Shown one piece after another: positions 24,626-32,958 of a stretch of 64,000 bases of DNA. Origin of the DNA: JADMIH01 sp035274425 (lineage in GTDB: Bacteria > Chloroflexota > Chloroflexia > QHBQ01 > JADMIH01); the NCBI GenBank assembly GCA_035274425.1, contig DATEOC010000081.1, positions 1 through 64,000 of the forward strand, read 5' to 3'. Each line of letters begins with the position of its first letter. The stretch's first letter is position 1. The notes below the pieces were generated by a model. The model saw only the letters and a list, made by a program, of their open reading frames with translations. It made no database searches and was not told the DNA's origin. The translations under genes and the position numbers were made by a program.

Positions 24626-27600
24626 CTATTTTACCCTTTGTAGCCCACTTTCCGCTTGCTGCCTCGTAGCCGGAGATGTGGCGGTGTTGAGAGCTTGCGT
24701 GAATGCTTGCAAGGCATCCGCACGATTCCCTAGCTCCTCATAAGTAAGGCCGAGAGAGAGCCAGGCGTCGGCATATCCAGGGTTGATTTCGGTGGCCTGC
24801 AATAGTGCAGCTATGGCATCGCGGTGCTGGCCCTTGTTACGGTATGCTATGCCCCTCCCCGCCCACGCTTCCGCGAAGTTGGGAACGGACGCCGTTGCCT
24901 TCTCAAACGCCGCAAGGGCACCCGCGGTGTCACCACGCTGCAATAGACCTTTCCCCTGGCTGTATAAGGCTTCCGCCCACCTGGGGCGAAGCTGCACTGC
25001 GCGGGAGTACAATCTTAGCGCCTCATCCCAGTTGCCAAGTTGAGCATAGGCGTCTCCACCGTACAGGTATGCTTCGGCGAAATTGGCGTCAAGCGCCAGG
25101 GCATCACTGAAGAACTTGGTCGCCTTTGCGTGGTCTCCCGCAAGGAGGTAGGCACGACCCTTACCGGTCAGCGCGGCTGGCTGCTGCAAGCCGGTGGCAA
25201 GCGCGCTCTCGAATACCGTTATTGCATCTGAGGCGTTACCCTGCCCCAGGTAAGCCTCTCCTGCCGCGAGCAGGCCGGACGGGTTATGGGGGTCCGCCTG
25301 GGTAGCTCTTGCCGCCAGATCGAGCGCGCTTGTGAAGTCGCCCTGGGCTGCATACACCTTCGAGGCCAGCGCGAGGGCCTCTACATATTGCGGATAAACC
25401 TGCAACGACGTGCCAAGTGAAGTGAGCGCATCGGCCCTGTTACCCAGCTCGAATTGAGCAGCCGCCTTCCACCTGTAGGGCTGCGGGTCGTTTCCGCGTA
25501 AATCAATCGCTGCCTGGGCTATCGTTATCACCTCTGAATACCTATCATCGAAGAAGAGCGCCCTCGACAGACGTATTAACGCTTCAAAGTGGGAGGGGTT
25601 GCGCTCAACCGTCGCCTGGAACTGCTCTATAGCGGATACCCAGTTCTGTTGCGCCTCAAGTGCAAGTCCCAGGAAGAAGTGGGCATCGTCCCTCGAAGGG
25701 TCCGCGCCGACTGCCTGTCTTGCCTGCTCGATTGCCCCCTGGATGTCGCCTTTACTCAGGAGCAGTTGCGAGTAGGCGATATGTCCATCAGCATTCTGCG
25801 GCGCGATGCCGGTGAGTCTCCCAAAAAGGGTCTCGGCCTCGGCAACCTCTCCCGCCAGTACCAGGAGTCTGGCCGCGCCCAATAGAGCATGTGGATCGTT
25901 CGGCTGCACTGCCAGCGCTTGCTTGAACTCGGCCAGCGCCTCCGGGTGGCGATTGGCTTGCTGTAATAGCTCTCCCAGGTTGGCGTGCGCCTCCCATAGG
26001 CCGGGATCTGCCAGGGCTGCGCGGAATTCAGCCTCGGCCTCTCCAGGGTTGCCCAACAACCTGAGGAATTTACCGCGCCACAGGTGGTCGCCGGGAACCT
26101 GGGCCGCGAACTGCAAAGCCTGCTGCAAGCTGGCGTTGGCCGACTGCAAATCGCCCGCTGAGGCGTACAGCCGGTACAGCTCCTCGTATGCGGGATAATA
26201 TTTCTGCGTATTAGCGGCCAGTTCGGTGATCGTCTTGATAGCCTCAGGGAGGTTGCGTTGGGCTTCCTGGAGGCGTGCGAGGGCAAGGTATGGCTCCGGG
26301 GCTGTGGGGTCGATCTGTCGGGCAGTCGAGAGGGCTTGCGCGCCCTTCCCCGTGTCCCCCATCTGCACATACACGCTTCCCAGCTGCACGGGGATGTCGG
26401 CACGGCGCGGATCGAGGCGCGCGGCCTCTTGAAGCTTGCTTATCGCTCGCTCATAAAGCGTAGGCTCGCCTCGTATGTTGCGCCATACCCCGCCGAGGAA
26501 GCTTTCAGGTGGCTCGCTGCGCGCCTTGTCCGCCCAGGCCATCCCCTGGTACAGGTAAACCCCAGCCAGCTCACGGTTGAGCGCCAGGATACCCTCGGTA
26601 GCTATTTCGGCGCGCACGGCATCCCCGGCCAGCTGGGCGCGACCCTCTTCAGAGCGGAGCGCGCTTACCCACTCCGAATATAGCCTGGCGGCGTTGCCGA
26701 GCGCGCCCTGGGCGTCATCTGGCTGGGCCAGCATCAGGCGCACGAGGCCCATCAGGCGATATGCCGGTGCGGCGTCCGGTGTGCGCGCAAGTAGCGATTC
26801 GATCTCGGCACGGGCGGCGTCGGGCTGTGACTGGCGATACAACACTTCTGCCTTGTCCAATCGAGCCAGCGCGTAAGCCGGATCGAGGCGCATTGCTTCA
26901 TCGACGTCAGAAATGGCCTGCGTGAATTCTCCCCCGGAGCGGTAACGAGCGCGTGCGCGTACCAGGTTTGCCCGCGCCAGCACCAGGTCTGACGAGTCCC
27001 GGCTGGCGATAGCACGCTCTGCCGCCGCCCGCGCACCTTCCCAATCGGACATTCTGAGTCGTGCGATGCCAAGGTTGACAAGAACCTCAGGCCAGGATGT
27101 CCCCGTTGCGTCGATCTGCTCGAAAAGTGGGACCGCCTTGCCCGGCTGCCCGGCAGCCACATTCGCCGTTGCCTCTACGAAGCGTGCGATTTCGCCTGAG
27201 CCATTGCCTTCATCGAGGGTAGCTCGCGCTCCGTATGCGGCTGTGGCGGCGGCTGAATAGTCCCCTGCACGCAGGTATACCAGCGCGAGGGTCAAAGGCA
27301 CAAGAGGGTCGGTCCCCGCCTCCGGTACAAGGTAGACTCGCGCTGCCTGGGGAAAGATCAGCGCGTCCGTGTCCATTTCAGTGTACCGCTGCCACGTCTG
27401 CTGCCCAGGTGAGAAGCCGGGTGCGAACGCGATGGATGCCGTTATCGCGCCCGACGGCCCTACCTCGCCCCACCATAGGAAGTCCGCACCGAGTCGTGCC
27501 CTCTCCGCTTCGGCCTGCTCCTGGGTCAAAGGGTTGGCCTTTGCCACCCTCACCGCGACGTCCGCCTTCCCTGCTGCCGTCGCTGAGCTCAGTATATCGT

Positions 27601-28108
27601 TCCCCAGTGTTTCTTTGATGCTTGATTCGGGTGCCGTACTCTCGAACCGCGCGATACCGACAACCACCCCGCTTCGAGGGGAAGCTTGAGGTTGCGAAGT
27701 TGTCGCCAGGGACACTGCCACTGCGAACACCATTAGCGATATGAGCGCAAAGGCGATCACGCCCCGCCCCATCCGTGGCACCTTCGCGCTTTGCCTTCCT
27801 GAGCCACCCGTTATTGCGGGGCTGTTTGCAGGTCGCGGTTGTCCCGACCCTAGCGTTCGTATTTTGGAAATAAAGATGCGTCCAGGCAGGGTATGCCTGG
27901 GTCCCGTAGAGCTTAATGTTGAGCGTGGGAAAGCGGACCGGGGCTGCATTGGCGTCGCGTCCGGGTCCTCCTCAATCAGCGCCGTCGTTCGGTCAGGGAA
28001 GAGATAGGGCGTGTTGGATCGCTTGCGCCGCATCTGCTCGAAGAGTAGCGTTGCTATACCCAGGACGAGCAAAAGCGCGCCGACAGCTGCCAGGCATCCA
28101 ACGTCCAT
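24626..28108 (-). CDS. Large membrane-anchored TPR protein
   Basis: 1160 residues. Two membrane helices (about 5-26 and 116-137) flank a basic, Ser/Pro-rich cytosolic stretch, so the long C-terminal part is probably outside the membrane. Residues ~140-290 include a short alpha/beta region (VVVGIARFESTAPESS, ANPLTQEQAEAERARLGADFLWWGEV) resembling a periplasmic nucleotide/lipoprotein-type module. From ~290 to the end there are many tandem 34-residue TPR units (ALLGAARLLVLAGEVAEAE, AHANLGELLQQANRHPEAL). Such solenoids bind proteins or peptides. It lies 2 nt after rarA and 4 nt before a glycosyltransferase; a role in envelope assembly or glycoprotein handling is inferred from the latter. Confidence 0.88.
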   Translation of the reverse strand: MDVGCLAAVGALLLVLGIATLLFEQMRRKRSNTPYLFPDRTTALIEEDPDATPMQPRSAFPRSTLSSTGPRHTLPGRIFISKIRTLGSGQPRPANSPAITGGSGRQSAKVPRMGRGVIAFALISLMVFAVAVSLATTSQPQASPRSGVVVGIARFESTAPESSIKETLGNDILSSATAAGKADVAVRVAKANPLTQEQAEAERARLGADFLWWGEVGPSGAITASIAFAPGFSPGQQTWQRYTEMDTDALIFPQAARVYLVPEAGTDPLVPLTLALVYLRAGDYSAAATAAYGARATLDEGNGSGEIARFVEATANVAAGQPGKAVPLFEQIDATGTSWPEVLVNLGIARLRMSDWEGARAAAERAIASRDSSDLVLARANLVRARARYRSGGEFTQAISDVDEAMRLDPAYALARLDKAEVLYRQSQPDAARAEIESLLARTPDAAPAYRLMGLVRLMLAQPDDAQGALGNAARLYSEWVSALRSEEGRAQLAGDAVRAEIATEGILALNRELAGVYLYQGMAWADKARSEPPESFLGGVWRNIRGEPTLYERAISKLQEAARLDPRRADIPVQLGSVYVQMGDTGKGAQALSTARQIDPTAPEPYLALARLQEAQRNLPEAIKTITELAANTQKYYPAYEELYRLYASAGDLQSANASLQQALQFAAQVPGDHLWRGKFLRLLGNPGEAEAEFRAALADPGLWEAHANLGELLQQANRHPEALAEFKQALAVQPNDPHALLGAARLLVLAGEVAEAETLFGRLTGIAPQNADGHIAYSQLLLSKGDIQGAIEQARQAVGADPSRDDAHFFLGLALEAQQNWVSAIEQFQATVERNPSHFEALIRLSRALFFDDRYSEVITIAQAAIDLRGNDPQPYRWKAAAQFELGNRADALTSLGTSLQVYPQYVEALALASKVYAAQGDFTSALDLAARATQADPHNPSGLLAAGEAYLGQGNASDAITVFESALATGLQQPAALTGKGRAYLLAGDHAKATKFFSDALALDANFAEAYLYGGDAYAQLGNWDEALRLYSRAVQLRPRWAEALYSQGKGLLQRGDTAGALAAFEKATASVPNFAEAWAGRGIAYRNKGQHRDAIAALLQATEINPGYADAWLSLGLTYEELGNRADALQAFTQALNTATSPATRQQAESGLQRVK

Positions 28109-28110
28109 AG

Positions 28111-29502
28111 TTAGTCCTTGTTCGAGGTATGGCCCTCGCGGGCCTCACGTTGGGCGTTGGCGCGCCTCTGCTCGGCCCAATCGGCCATGCGCTGCTTCAG
28201 GCGTGCTTCGTAACCCCGGTCTGTTGGGCGGTAGTAACGTCTCCCTCGGAGCGAGTCGGGGAGATGGCTCTGCTCGATCTGGCCCCCTTCGTAGTCGTGG
28301 GCATATTTGTAGCCCTTTCCGTAACCGAGGTGCTTCATCAGCCCGGTGGGGGCGTTTCGGAGGTGCATTGGTACAGGATCGTTGCGCGTGCGGGCGACGT
28401 CATCTCGAACGGCGCCGTAGGCCGTGTACAGGGAATTGCTCTTTGGAGCGAGCGCGAGATAAACAGTCGCCTCGGCCAGCGCCAGGTTAGCCTCGGGCAT
28501 ACCCATGAAATGCGCTGCTTGCTGCGCTGCCACGCACACGGTAAGGGCGTTGTGGTCTGCCATCCCAACGTCCTCTGTCGCCATCCGGATGAGCCTTCGC
28601 ACCACGAATAAGGGGTCTTCTCCCGCTTCTAGCATACGAGCGAGCCAGTATAGCGCGCCATCGGGGTCGGAATCGCGCACCGATTTGTGCAGTGCCGATA
28701 TTGCATCGTAGTGCCCCTCTCCGGCGCGGTCGTACTGGAGCCATCGCTGCTGTGCGGCGTCCTCGACGGTGGCGAGGTCTATGTGGCGGTACCGATCCTC
28801 CGCTTCAGGCGTCGAGATGGCGGCAAGTTCCAGCGTGTTCAGCATCGAGCGTGCATCGCCGTCGGAGATAGTGAGGAGATGCGCGCGACCTTCATCTGCT
28901 AATCGCACATTGAGCGTGCCCAGACCGTTATCGTCCTCGATGGCGCGCTCTATAAGCTTGTCAAGGTGCTCGGTCCCCAGCGCGTGCAAAACTATCACGC
29001 GGGAGCGCGACAAGAGCGCGGAGTTCACCTCGAAAGAAGGGTTCTCGGTCGTCGCGCCGATGAGGGTAACGGTGCCGTCTTCTACGTAAGGAAGAATCGC
29101 GTCCTGCTGGCTTTTGCTGAAGCGGTGGATTTCGTCAATGAAAAGTATCGTGCGCTGGGCGCTCTCGCGGTAGCGCTCAGCCGCCTCCTTGACGATCCTG
29201 CGTAAGTCTGCCACTCCTGCCGAAACCGCACTGACCGGGGCGAAATGGCTGCCCGTCGTGTTGGCGATTACGCGCGCGAGCGTGGTCTTACCGCTCCCCG
29301 GCGGTCCCCAGAGTACCAGGGAGGGTAGGCGGTCCGCCTCTATTGCTTTCCGTATCGTCTTGTCCGGCCCAAGTATGTGCTCTTGCCCCACGATGTCATC
29401 GAGGGTTGTGGGTCGCATCCTCGCTGCCAGAGGCACGTCAAAACGGCTGCCAGCAGCTTGTTGATCAACTGAATCCGTGCGTGAATTAGAACTCTTGTTC
29501 AT
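28111..29502 (-). CDS. rarA: Replication-associated recombination AAA+ ATPase RarA
   Basis: Cytosolic AAA+ protein of the RarA/MgsA/WRNIP1 family acting at stalled or gapped replication forks. 463 residues. Walker A WGPPGSGKTT at 65-74, Walker B ILFIDEIHRFSKSQQD, sensor 1 LIGATTENPSFEVN, then the tetramerisation domain (GEDPLFVVRRLIRMATEDVG, VAAQQAAHFMGMPEANLALAEA) and the family's YKYAHDYEGG. TATAAT lies 6 nt before the ATG, so the mRNA is probably leaderless and carries the two downstream genes. Confidence 0.96.
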   Translation of the reverse strand: MNKSSNSRTDSVDQQAAGSRFDVPLAARMRPTTLDDIVGQEHILGPDKTIRKAIEADRLPSLVLWGPPGSGKTTLARVIANTTGSHFAPVSAVSAGVADLRRIVKEAAERYRESAQRTILFIDEIHRFSKSQQDAILPYVEDGTVTLIGATTENPSFEVNSALLSRSRVIVLHALGTEHLDKLIERAIEDDNGLGTLNVRLADEGRAHLLTISDGDARSMLNTLELAAISTPEAEDRYRHIDLATVEDAAQQRWLQYDRAGEGHYDAISALHKSVRDSDPDGALYWLARMLEAGEDPLFVVRRLIRMATEDVGMADHNALTVCVAAQQAAHFMGMPEANLALAEATVYLALAPKSNSLYTAYGAVRDDVARTRNDPVPMHLRNAPTGLMKHLGYGKGYKYAHDYEGGQIEQSHLPDSLRGRRYYRPTDRGYEARLKQRMADWAEQRRANAQREAREGHTSNKD

Positions 29503-29508
29503 ATAACT

Positions 29509-29514
29509 ATTATA
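29509..29514 (-). promoter_or_regulatory. rarA -10 box, leaderless
   Basis: Perfect TATAAT on the minus strand, 6 nt from ATG 29502. Confidence 0.55.
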
Positions 29515-29639
29515 ACATAAGGTGCGCTGTCAGGCGCTGTTTTCCCCACGCTTAGCGAATAAGAAGAGGTATCCCTGGAATGGGAGAAATAGCAAGCGGC
29601 AACCATGCCGAAGTAACGAATCATGATGACCGATTGTTG

Positions 29640-29645
29640 TATAAT
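29640..29645 (+). promoter_or_regulatory. -10 box of the ANTAR regulator gene
   Basis: Perfect TATAAT. It lies downstream of an in-frame ATG at 29623, which therefore cannot be the start. Confidence 0.6.
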
Positions 29646-29679
29646 CGACACTACGATTTATGGAAGGAGCAGGAAGAGA

Positions 29680-30267
29680 TTGGCACAGACACGTGTGGTG
29701 ATCGCAGATGACGATCCTATCATCCGAATGGACCTGCGGGAGATGCTGGCCGGCATGGGGTACAACGTCGAGGGGGAGGCGGGCGACGGCAAGACGGCTG
29801 TCGACCTGGCGCGTAAGGGCCACCCTGACCTGGTGATAATGGACATCAGGATGCCAGAGCTTGACGGCATCGAGGCCGCGCGCATCCTTACTGCCGAGAG
29901 GATCGCCCCTGTGCTCCTCTTGACGGCATACAGCGAGCCGGAGCTGGTGCGGCGCGCGGCCGAGGCGGGAGTCGTAAACTACGTGGTGAAACCGTTCAGG
30001 GAAGCGCAGCTTGGCCCGGCAATCGAGGTGACGCTCGCCCGCTTCCGCGAATTCGAGCAGGTGCATAAAGAACTGGGGGACGTTCGAGAAGCGCTCGAAG
30101 CCCGGAAGATAATCGAGCGGGCCAAAGGTATCCTGATGTCCAAATCAGGCCTGTCGGAGCCGGAGGCATTCCGGCGCATCCAGAAGCACAGTATGGATAC
30201 CCGCAAGACGATGCGTGAAGTTGCGGAAGCAATAGTGCTTGCCAGCGAGATGGAGCGTGAAACGTGA
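29680..30267 (+). CDS. ANTAR-domain response regulator (RNA-binding antiterminator)
   Basis: 195 residues from a TTG start (29680) preceded by GGAAGGAG; the TATAAT at 29640 rules out the in-frame ATG upstream. The receiver domain has IADDDP and phospho-acceptor Asp55 (DLVIMDIRMPELDG), LLTAYS and VVKPF. A coiled coil (115-130) links to the ANTAR domain at ~128-185 (EARKIIERAKGILMSKSGLSEPEAFRRIQ), which binds paired RNA hairpins to prevent termination, as in AmiR and NasT. The sensor kinase is not adjacent. A branched-chain amino-acid binding protein, the AmiC-like family, is convergent next door. Confidence 0.93.
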   Translation: MAQTRVVIADDDPIIRMDLREMLAGMGYNVEGEAGDGKTAVDLARKGHPDLVIMDIRMPELDGIEAARILTAERIAPVLLLTAYSEPELVRRAAEAGVVNYVVKPFREAQLGPAIEVTLARFREFEQVHKELGDVREALEARKIIERAKGILMSKSGLSEPEAFRRIQKHSMDTRKTMREVAEAIVLASEMERET

Positions 30268-30278
30268 TTAGACGTTAT

Positions 30279-30440
30279 TAATCACAAAGAACACAAAGAC
30301 ACGAAGAACACAAAGATATATTAATGGTCTAACGCACAGGTTGGATGTGTACAGGAATCATATAGAATATCTCGCCGGAAAGAGATAAACCTATGAAATC
30401 TTTGTGGCCTTTGTATCTTTGTGTTCTTTGTGATTAATCT
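30279..30440. repeat. Inverted repeat of CACAAAGA units between convergent genes
   Basis: Left block (30280-30318) of ATCACAAAGAACACAAAG type and its complement (30401-30440) face each other. The arms form a long hairpin that could stop transcription from both sides. The same unit recurs at 41548-41580. Confidence 0.8.
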
Positions 30441-30448
30441 ATCGCGTT

Positions 30449-31624
30449 TTACCGACCATTAGCAGCGACGAATTGTCCATCCTTGACTTGAAAGAGGTGG
30501 AGGTGGGCGCGCTGGTCTTGGAGGTCGCCGTTCTGGTCGAAGGCGATCTTGCCGATGAGGCTGTCGGTATTCAGGTTCTTCATCGCCTCTTTTATCCGTG
30601 TGGGGTCTGTGGAGTTGGCAGAGCGCATGGCTTCAAAGATCGTCATGGCTGCTACATAGCCGCCCGACGAGTTGCCGCCGGGATTGCGCTTGAAAGCTGC
30701 GCGGTAGGCAGCTACCCAATCGCGGTCACTGCCCTGGTTAGACTGGGCAATGTTGGGGAAAAATGAAGAGACATAGGCCCCTTCCCCGGCGGAGCCTGTC
30801 TGTGTTATGAACTCCGGCTGGAAGAGCGTGTCGCCTCCCACGAATGCGGCTTTGATACCCAGTTCCTTCATCTGAGAGAGGATGACTATCCCCTCAGGTA
30901 AGCTCCCCGCGTAGAATATGCCATCGGGTGACTGCTCTTTTATCTCCAGGAGCGTTGCCGCGAAGTCCTTTGCGCCCCTCTGAATCTCCTTCACGCTGAT
31001 GGGCGCAACCCCCTGACTGGTAGCGCTATCTGTGAATTCCTTGCCCAGGCCCTGACCATACGCGGTATTCGCTTGAATCACCGCTATCTTCTTCAGATTG
31101 AGCTTCTTGACCATGAACTCCGCTAAGTACGGCCCCTGGGTCGTATCCCTGGGGCAGACTCGGAATACGGTATCTAGGTCTCTGCTCGTTAGCAAGGGAT
31201 TGCTTGAGGTTGGGCTGATCTGCACTATACCTGCGTTGTGGTAGATCACTGAAGCGGGTATGGACACGCCGCTGTCCTTGTGCCCGACGACGGCCACGAC
31301 ACCCTCGGATACCAGCTTGTTAGCGACAGGTTCCGCTTTCGCCGGGCTTGCTCCATCGTCTGCGGTGACGATCTCGATCTTGTTGCCGAGGATGCCGCCG
31401 TTAGCGTTTACTTCATCGGCTGCAAGCTGCGCGCCCTGCCAAATCTGTATACCGCCGTCGGCGGTATCCCCCGTGTACGGCGCGGCTACCCCGATTTTCA
31501 CTGTCCCCGTGAATGTGGGGGTGGGCTTCGCACCGCTGTCACACGCCGCGAGCAGCGTTGTCGCTATCAGGAGGAGCGCGAGCAAGATCGATATGGACCG
31601 TGATTGTACTCGTATGAACATCAT
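30449..31624 (-). CDS. Branched-chain amino-acid ABC transporter binding lipoprotein
   Basis: 391-residue extracytoplasmic solute-binding protein of the LivJ/AmiC type. A lipoprotein signal ends in LLAAC with the lipid Cys at 28. Mature domain: VKIGVAAPYTGDTADGGIQ, AADEVNANGGILGNKIEIV, the ligand-contact region VAVVGHKDSGVSIPAS and SPTSSNPLLTSRD. No permease or ATPase genes are nearby, so it either feeds a transporter encoded elsewhere or acts as a sensor. Ligand could be Leu/Ile/Val, an amide or urea. Confidence 0.92.
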   Translation of the reverse strand: MMFIRVQSRSISILLALLLIATTLLAACDSGAKPTPTFTGTVKIGVAAPYTGDTADGGIQIWQGAQLAADEVNANGGILGNKIEIVTADDGASPAKAEPVANKLVSEGVVAVVGHKDSGVSIPASVIYHNAGIVQISPTSSNPLLTSRDLDTVFRVCPRDTTQGPYLAEFMVKKLNLKKIAVIQANTAYGQGLGKEFTDSATSQGVAPISVKEIQRGAKDFAATLLEIKEQSPDGIFYAGSLPEGIVILSQMKELGIKAAFVGGDTLFQPEFITQTGSAGEGAYVSSFFPNIAQSNQGSDRDWVAAYRAAFKRNPGGNSSGGYVAAMTIFEAMRSANSTDPTRIKEAMKNLNTDSLIGKIAFDQNGDLQDQRAHLHLFQVKDGQFVAANGR

Positions 31625-31663
31625 CTTATTGAGATATTTTTCAAAGCCATGTTGTAGAGCCGT

Positions 31664-31704
31664 TCGTCTATCGTCTATCGTCTATCGTCTATCGTCTGTC
31701 GTCT
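31664..31704. repeat. Heptanucleotide array
   Basis: ATCGTCT repeated about five times, ending in GTCGTCTC. Lies between the lipoprotein gene and the coiled-coil protein gene. Confidence 0.9.
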
Positions 31705-31722
31705 CCCAAACTGTAATGTTCT

Positions 31723-32532
31723 CTAATTGCTCAACCCGTACACTTCATCGAGTGCGTCAGAGGTGGCTTTCAGGGCTTCAACCTCTTCTTTCAGCGTATT
31801 CGAAACTTCGTCGGTAGTGCTGGATAGGCTGAGGACTTCGGACGACTTGATACGCAGCACCTGCGACAGGATCGTATCCAGGGTACTGAGGGCGTTATCG
31901 AGCTGGGCGTGCCAGCGGTCTAGCGCGTTTTTTATATCGGTGAAGTTCTTTAGCTGCTCTCGCTTCCCTTCCAGCGTAGCGCGGTACTGGTCGCGTGCGA
32001 ACTCGTCGCCCGTAGTCTCGACGATACGCTCAAGGCGGCGCACATCCTCAGAGAGTGCGGTCACATTTACTTTGGAAGATTGCAGGGAATTGAGCAGGCT
32101 CTGCGCCTTCAGGGCGATGTCATAGATAGTCCCCACCAGCTCATTGAGATCATTCGTAGAGTCGAACAGGGCCTTGCGTATGCTCGGCTCCGATGTGTCA
32201 GATACGGCGACTTCGATGCGCTGCCGCGTATCGAGTGCGCGCTGCATCGAGTTGCGGTAGCTTCCGGTCAGCTTGTTCATATCAAACTTGCGAACTCGCT
32301 CCGGGTAAAGCTTCTCATTGAGCACCCGCCTCGACTCCAGGGGGTCCTGTAGGGAGCTATAGACTATGAACGCGTAGAAGAGTAGCCCTACAAGCACGAA
32401 CCAGGGGCTGACCGCGATTGCTACCCCAGCGGTGATAAGCACGATGGCTATCGCCATTGGCTGGGTCATGGCACGCACCAGCAAGATGCGGAGCTGCTGA
32501 GCCCTGGTTGGTTGTGTCTGCCGTGTCGCCAT
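31723..32532 (-). CDS. Membrane-anchored coiled-coil protein of the PspA cluster
   Basis: 269 residues. A hydrophobic segment at about 24-60 (MAIAIVLITAGVAIAVSPWF, VLVGLLFYAFIVYSSL) anchors the protein. The rest is almost entirely helical with heptad patterns (LNSLQSSKVNVTALSEDVRRL, EEVEALKATSDALDEV). It resembles in layout XpaC/toxic-anion-resistance-linked proteins, but I cannot assign a family. Last gene of the four-gene minus-strand cluster led by pspA. Confidence 0.75.
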   Translation of the reverse strand: MATRQTQPTRAQQLRILLVRAMTQPMAIAIVLITAGVAIAVSPWFVLVGLLFYAFIVYSSLQDPLESRRVLNEKLYPERVRKFDMNKLTGSYRNSMQRALDTRQRIEVAVSDTSEPSIRKALFDSTNDLNELVGTIYDIALKAQSLLNSLQSSKVNVTALSEDVRRLERIVETTGDEFARDQYRATLEGKREQLKNFTDIKNALDRWHAQLDNALSTLDTILSQVLRIKSSEVLSLSSTTDEVSNTLKEEVEALKATSDALDEVYGLSN

Positions 32533-32542
32533 ATCTATTCTC

Positions 32543-32562
32543 TAGTCCAAAGTCCAAAGTCA
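32543..32562. repeat. Heptanucleotide repeat
   Basis: Two GTCCAAA units in the 30-nt spacer upstream of the coiled-coil protein gene. Confidence 0.7.
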
Positions 32563-32955
32563 TTATACGTCTGTAAATTGGACCAGCCCCGTTATCCAGA
32601 GGAACATCCCTAACAGCAGGAGCGTTACCACGACGAGCGAGAAAATGAGGTCGATTCTGCGCTTGATGGGGCGCAGTATGGCGGCACGCTCTGCCAGCGC
32701 TTTCGTATTCTCTATACCCTGGAGCCAAGCCGTATCTATCGCACGCTCCAGATTGGGCCGCAGCCCGTAGAGGCCCGCGCATGCGGAGATAACCAGCAGC
32801 CACCATTCAAGGTCTGCCAGGTTATATCTAAAGAATGCGATAGACCATAACCCTGCAAACCACACCCAGCAGCCGAATAGGGTCAGAGTTTGCAGTGTTA
32901 TATAGAGGGGTATGCTCTTTTGAGGCTTTTGTTGTCCTGGAGCCGGTTGTTTCAA
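32563..32955 (-). CDS. Small membrane protein of the PspA cluster
   Basis: 130 residues with three predicted membrane helices (about 18-42, 48-65, 105-126) and a basic helix (ERAAILRPIKRRIDL) between the second and third. No recognised family. It starts 3 nt after the stop of the solute-binding protein gene, so the two are very likely co-translated. Confidence 0.75.
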   Translation of the reverse strand: MKQPAPGQQKPQKSIPLYITLQTLTLFGCWVWFAGLWSIAFFRYNLADLEWWLLVISACAGLYGLRPNLERAIDTAWLQGIENTKALAERAAILRPIKRRIDLIFSLVVVTLLLLGMFLWITGLVQFTDV

Positions 32956-32958
32956 TTT

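Noticed and set aside
30449..31624. AmiC-AmiR type operon made by the ANTAR regulator and the binding lipoprotein
   Set aside because: The two genes converge and the binding protein is an exported lipoprotein, so they cannot form the cytosolic AmiC-AmiR complex in the known way.
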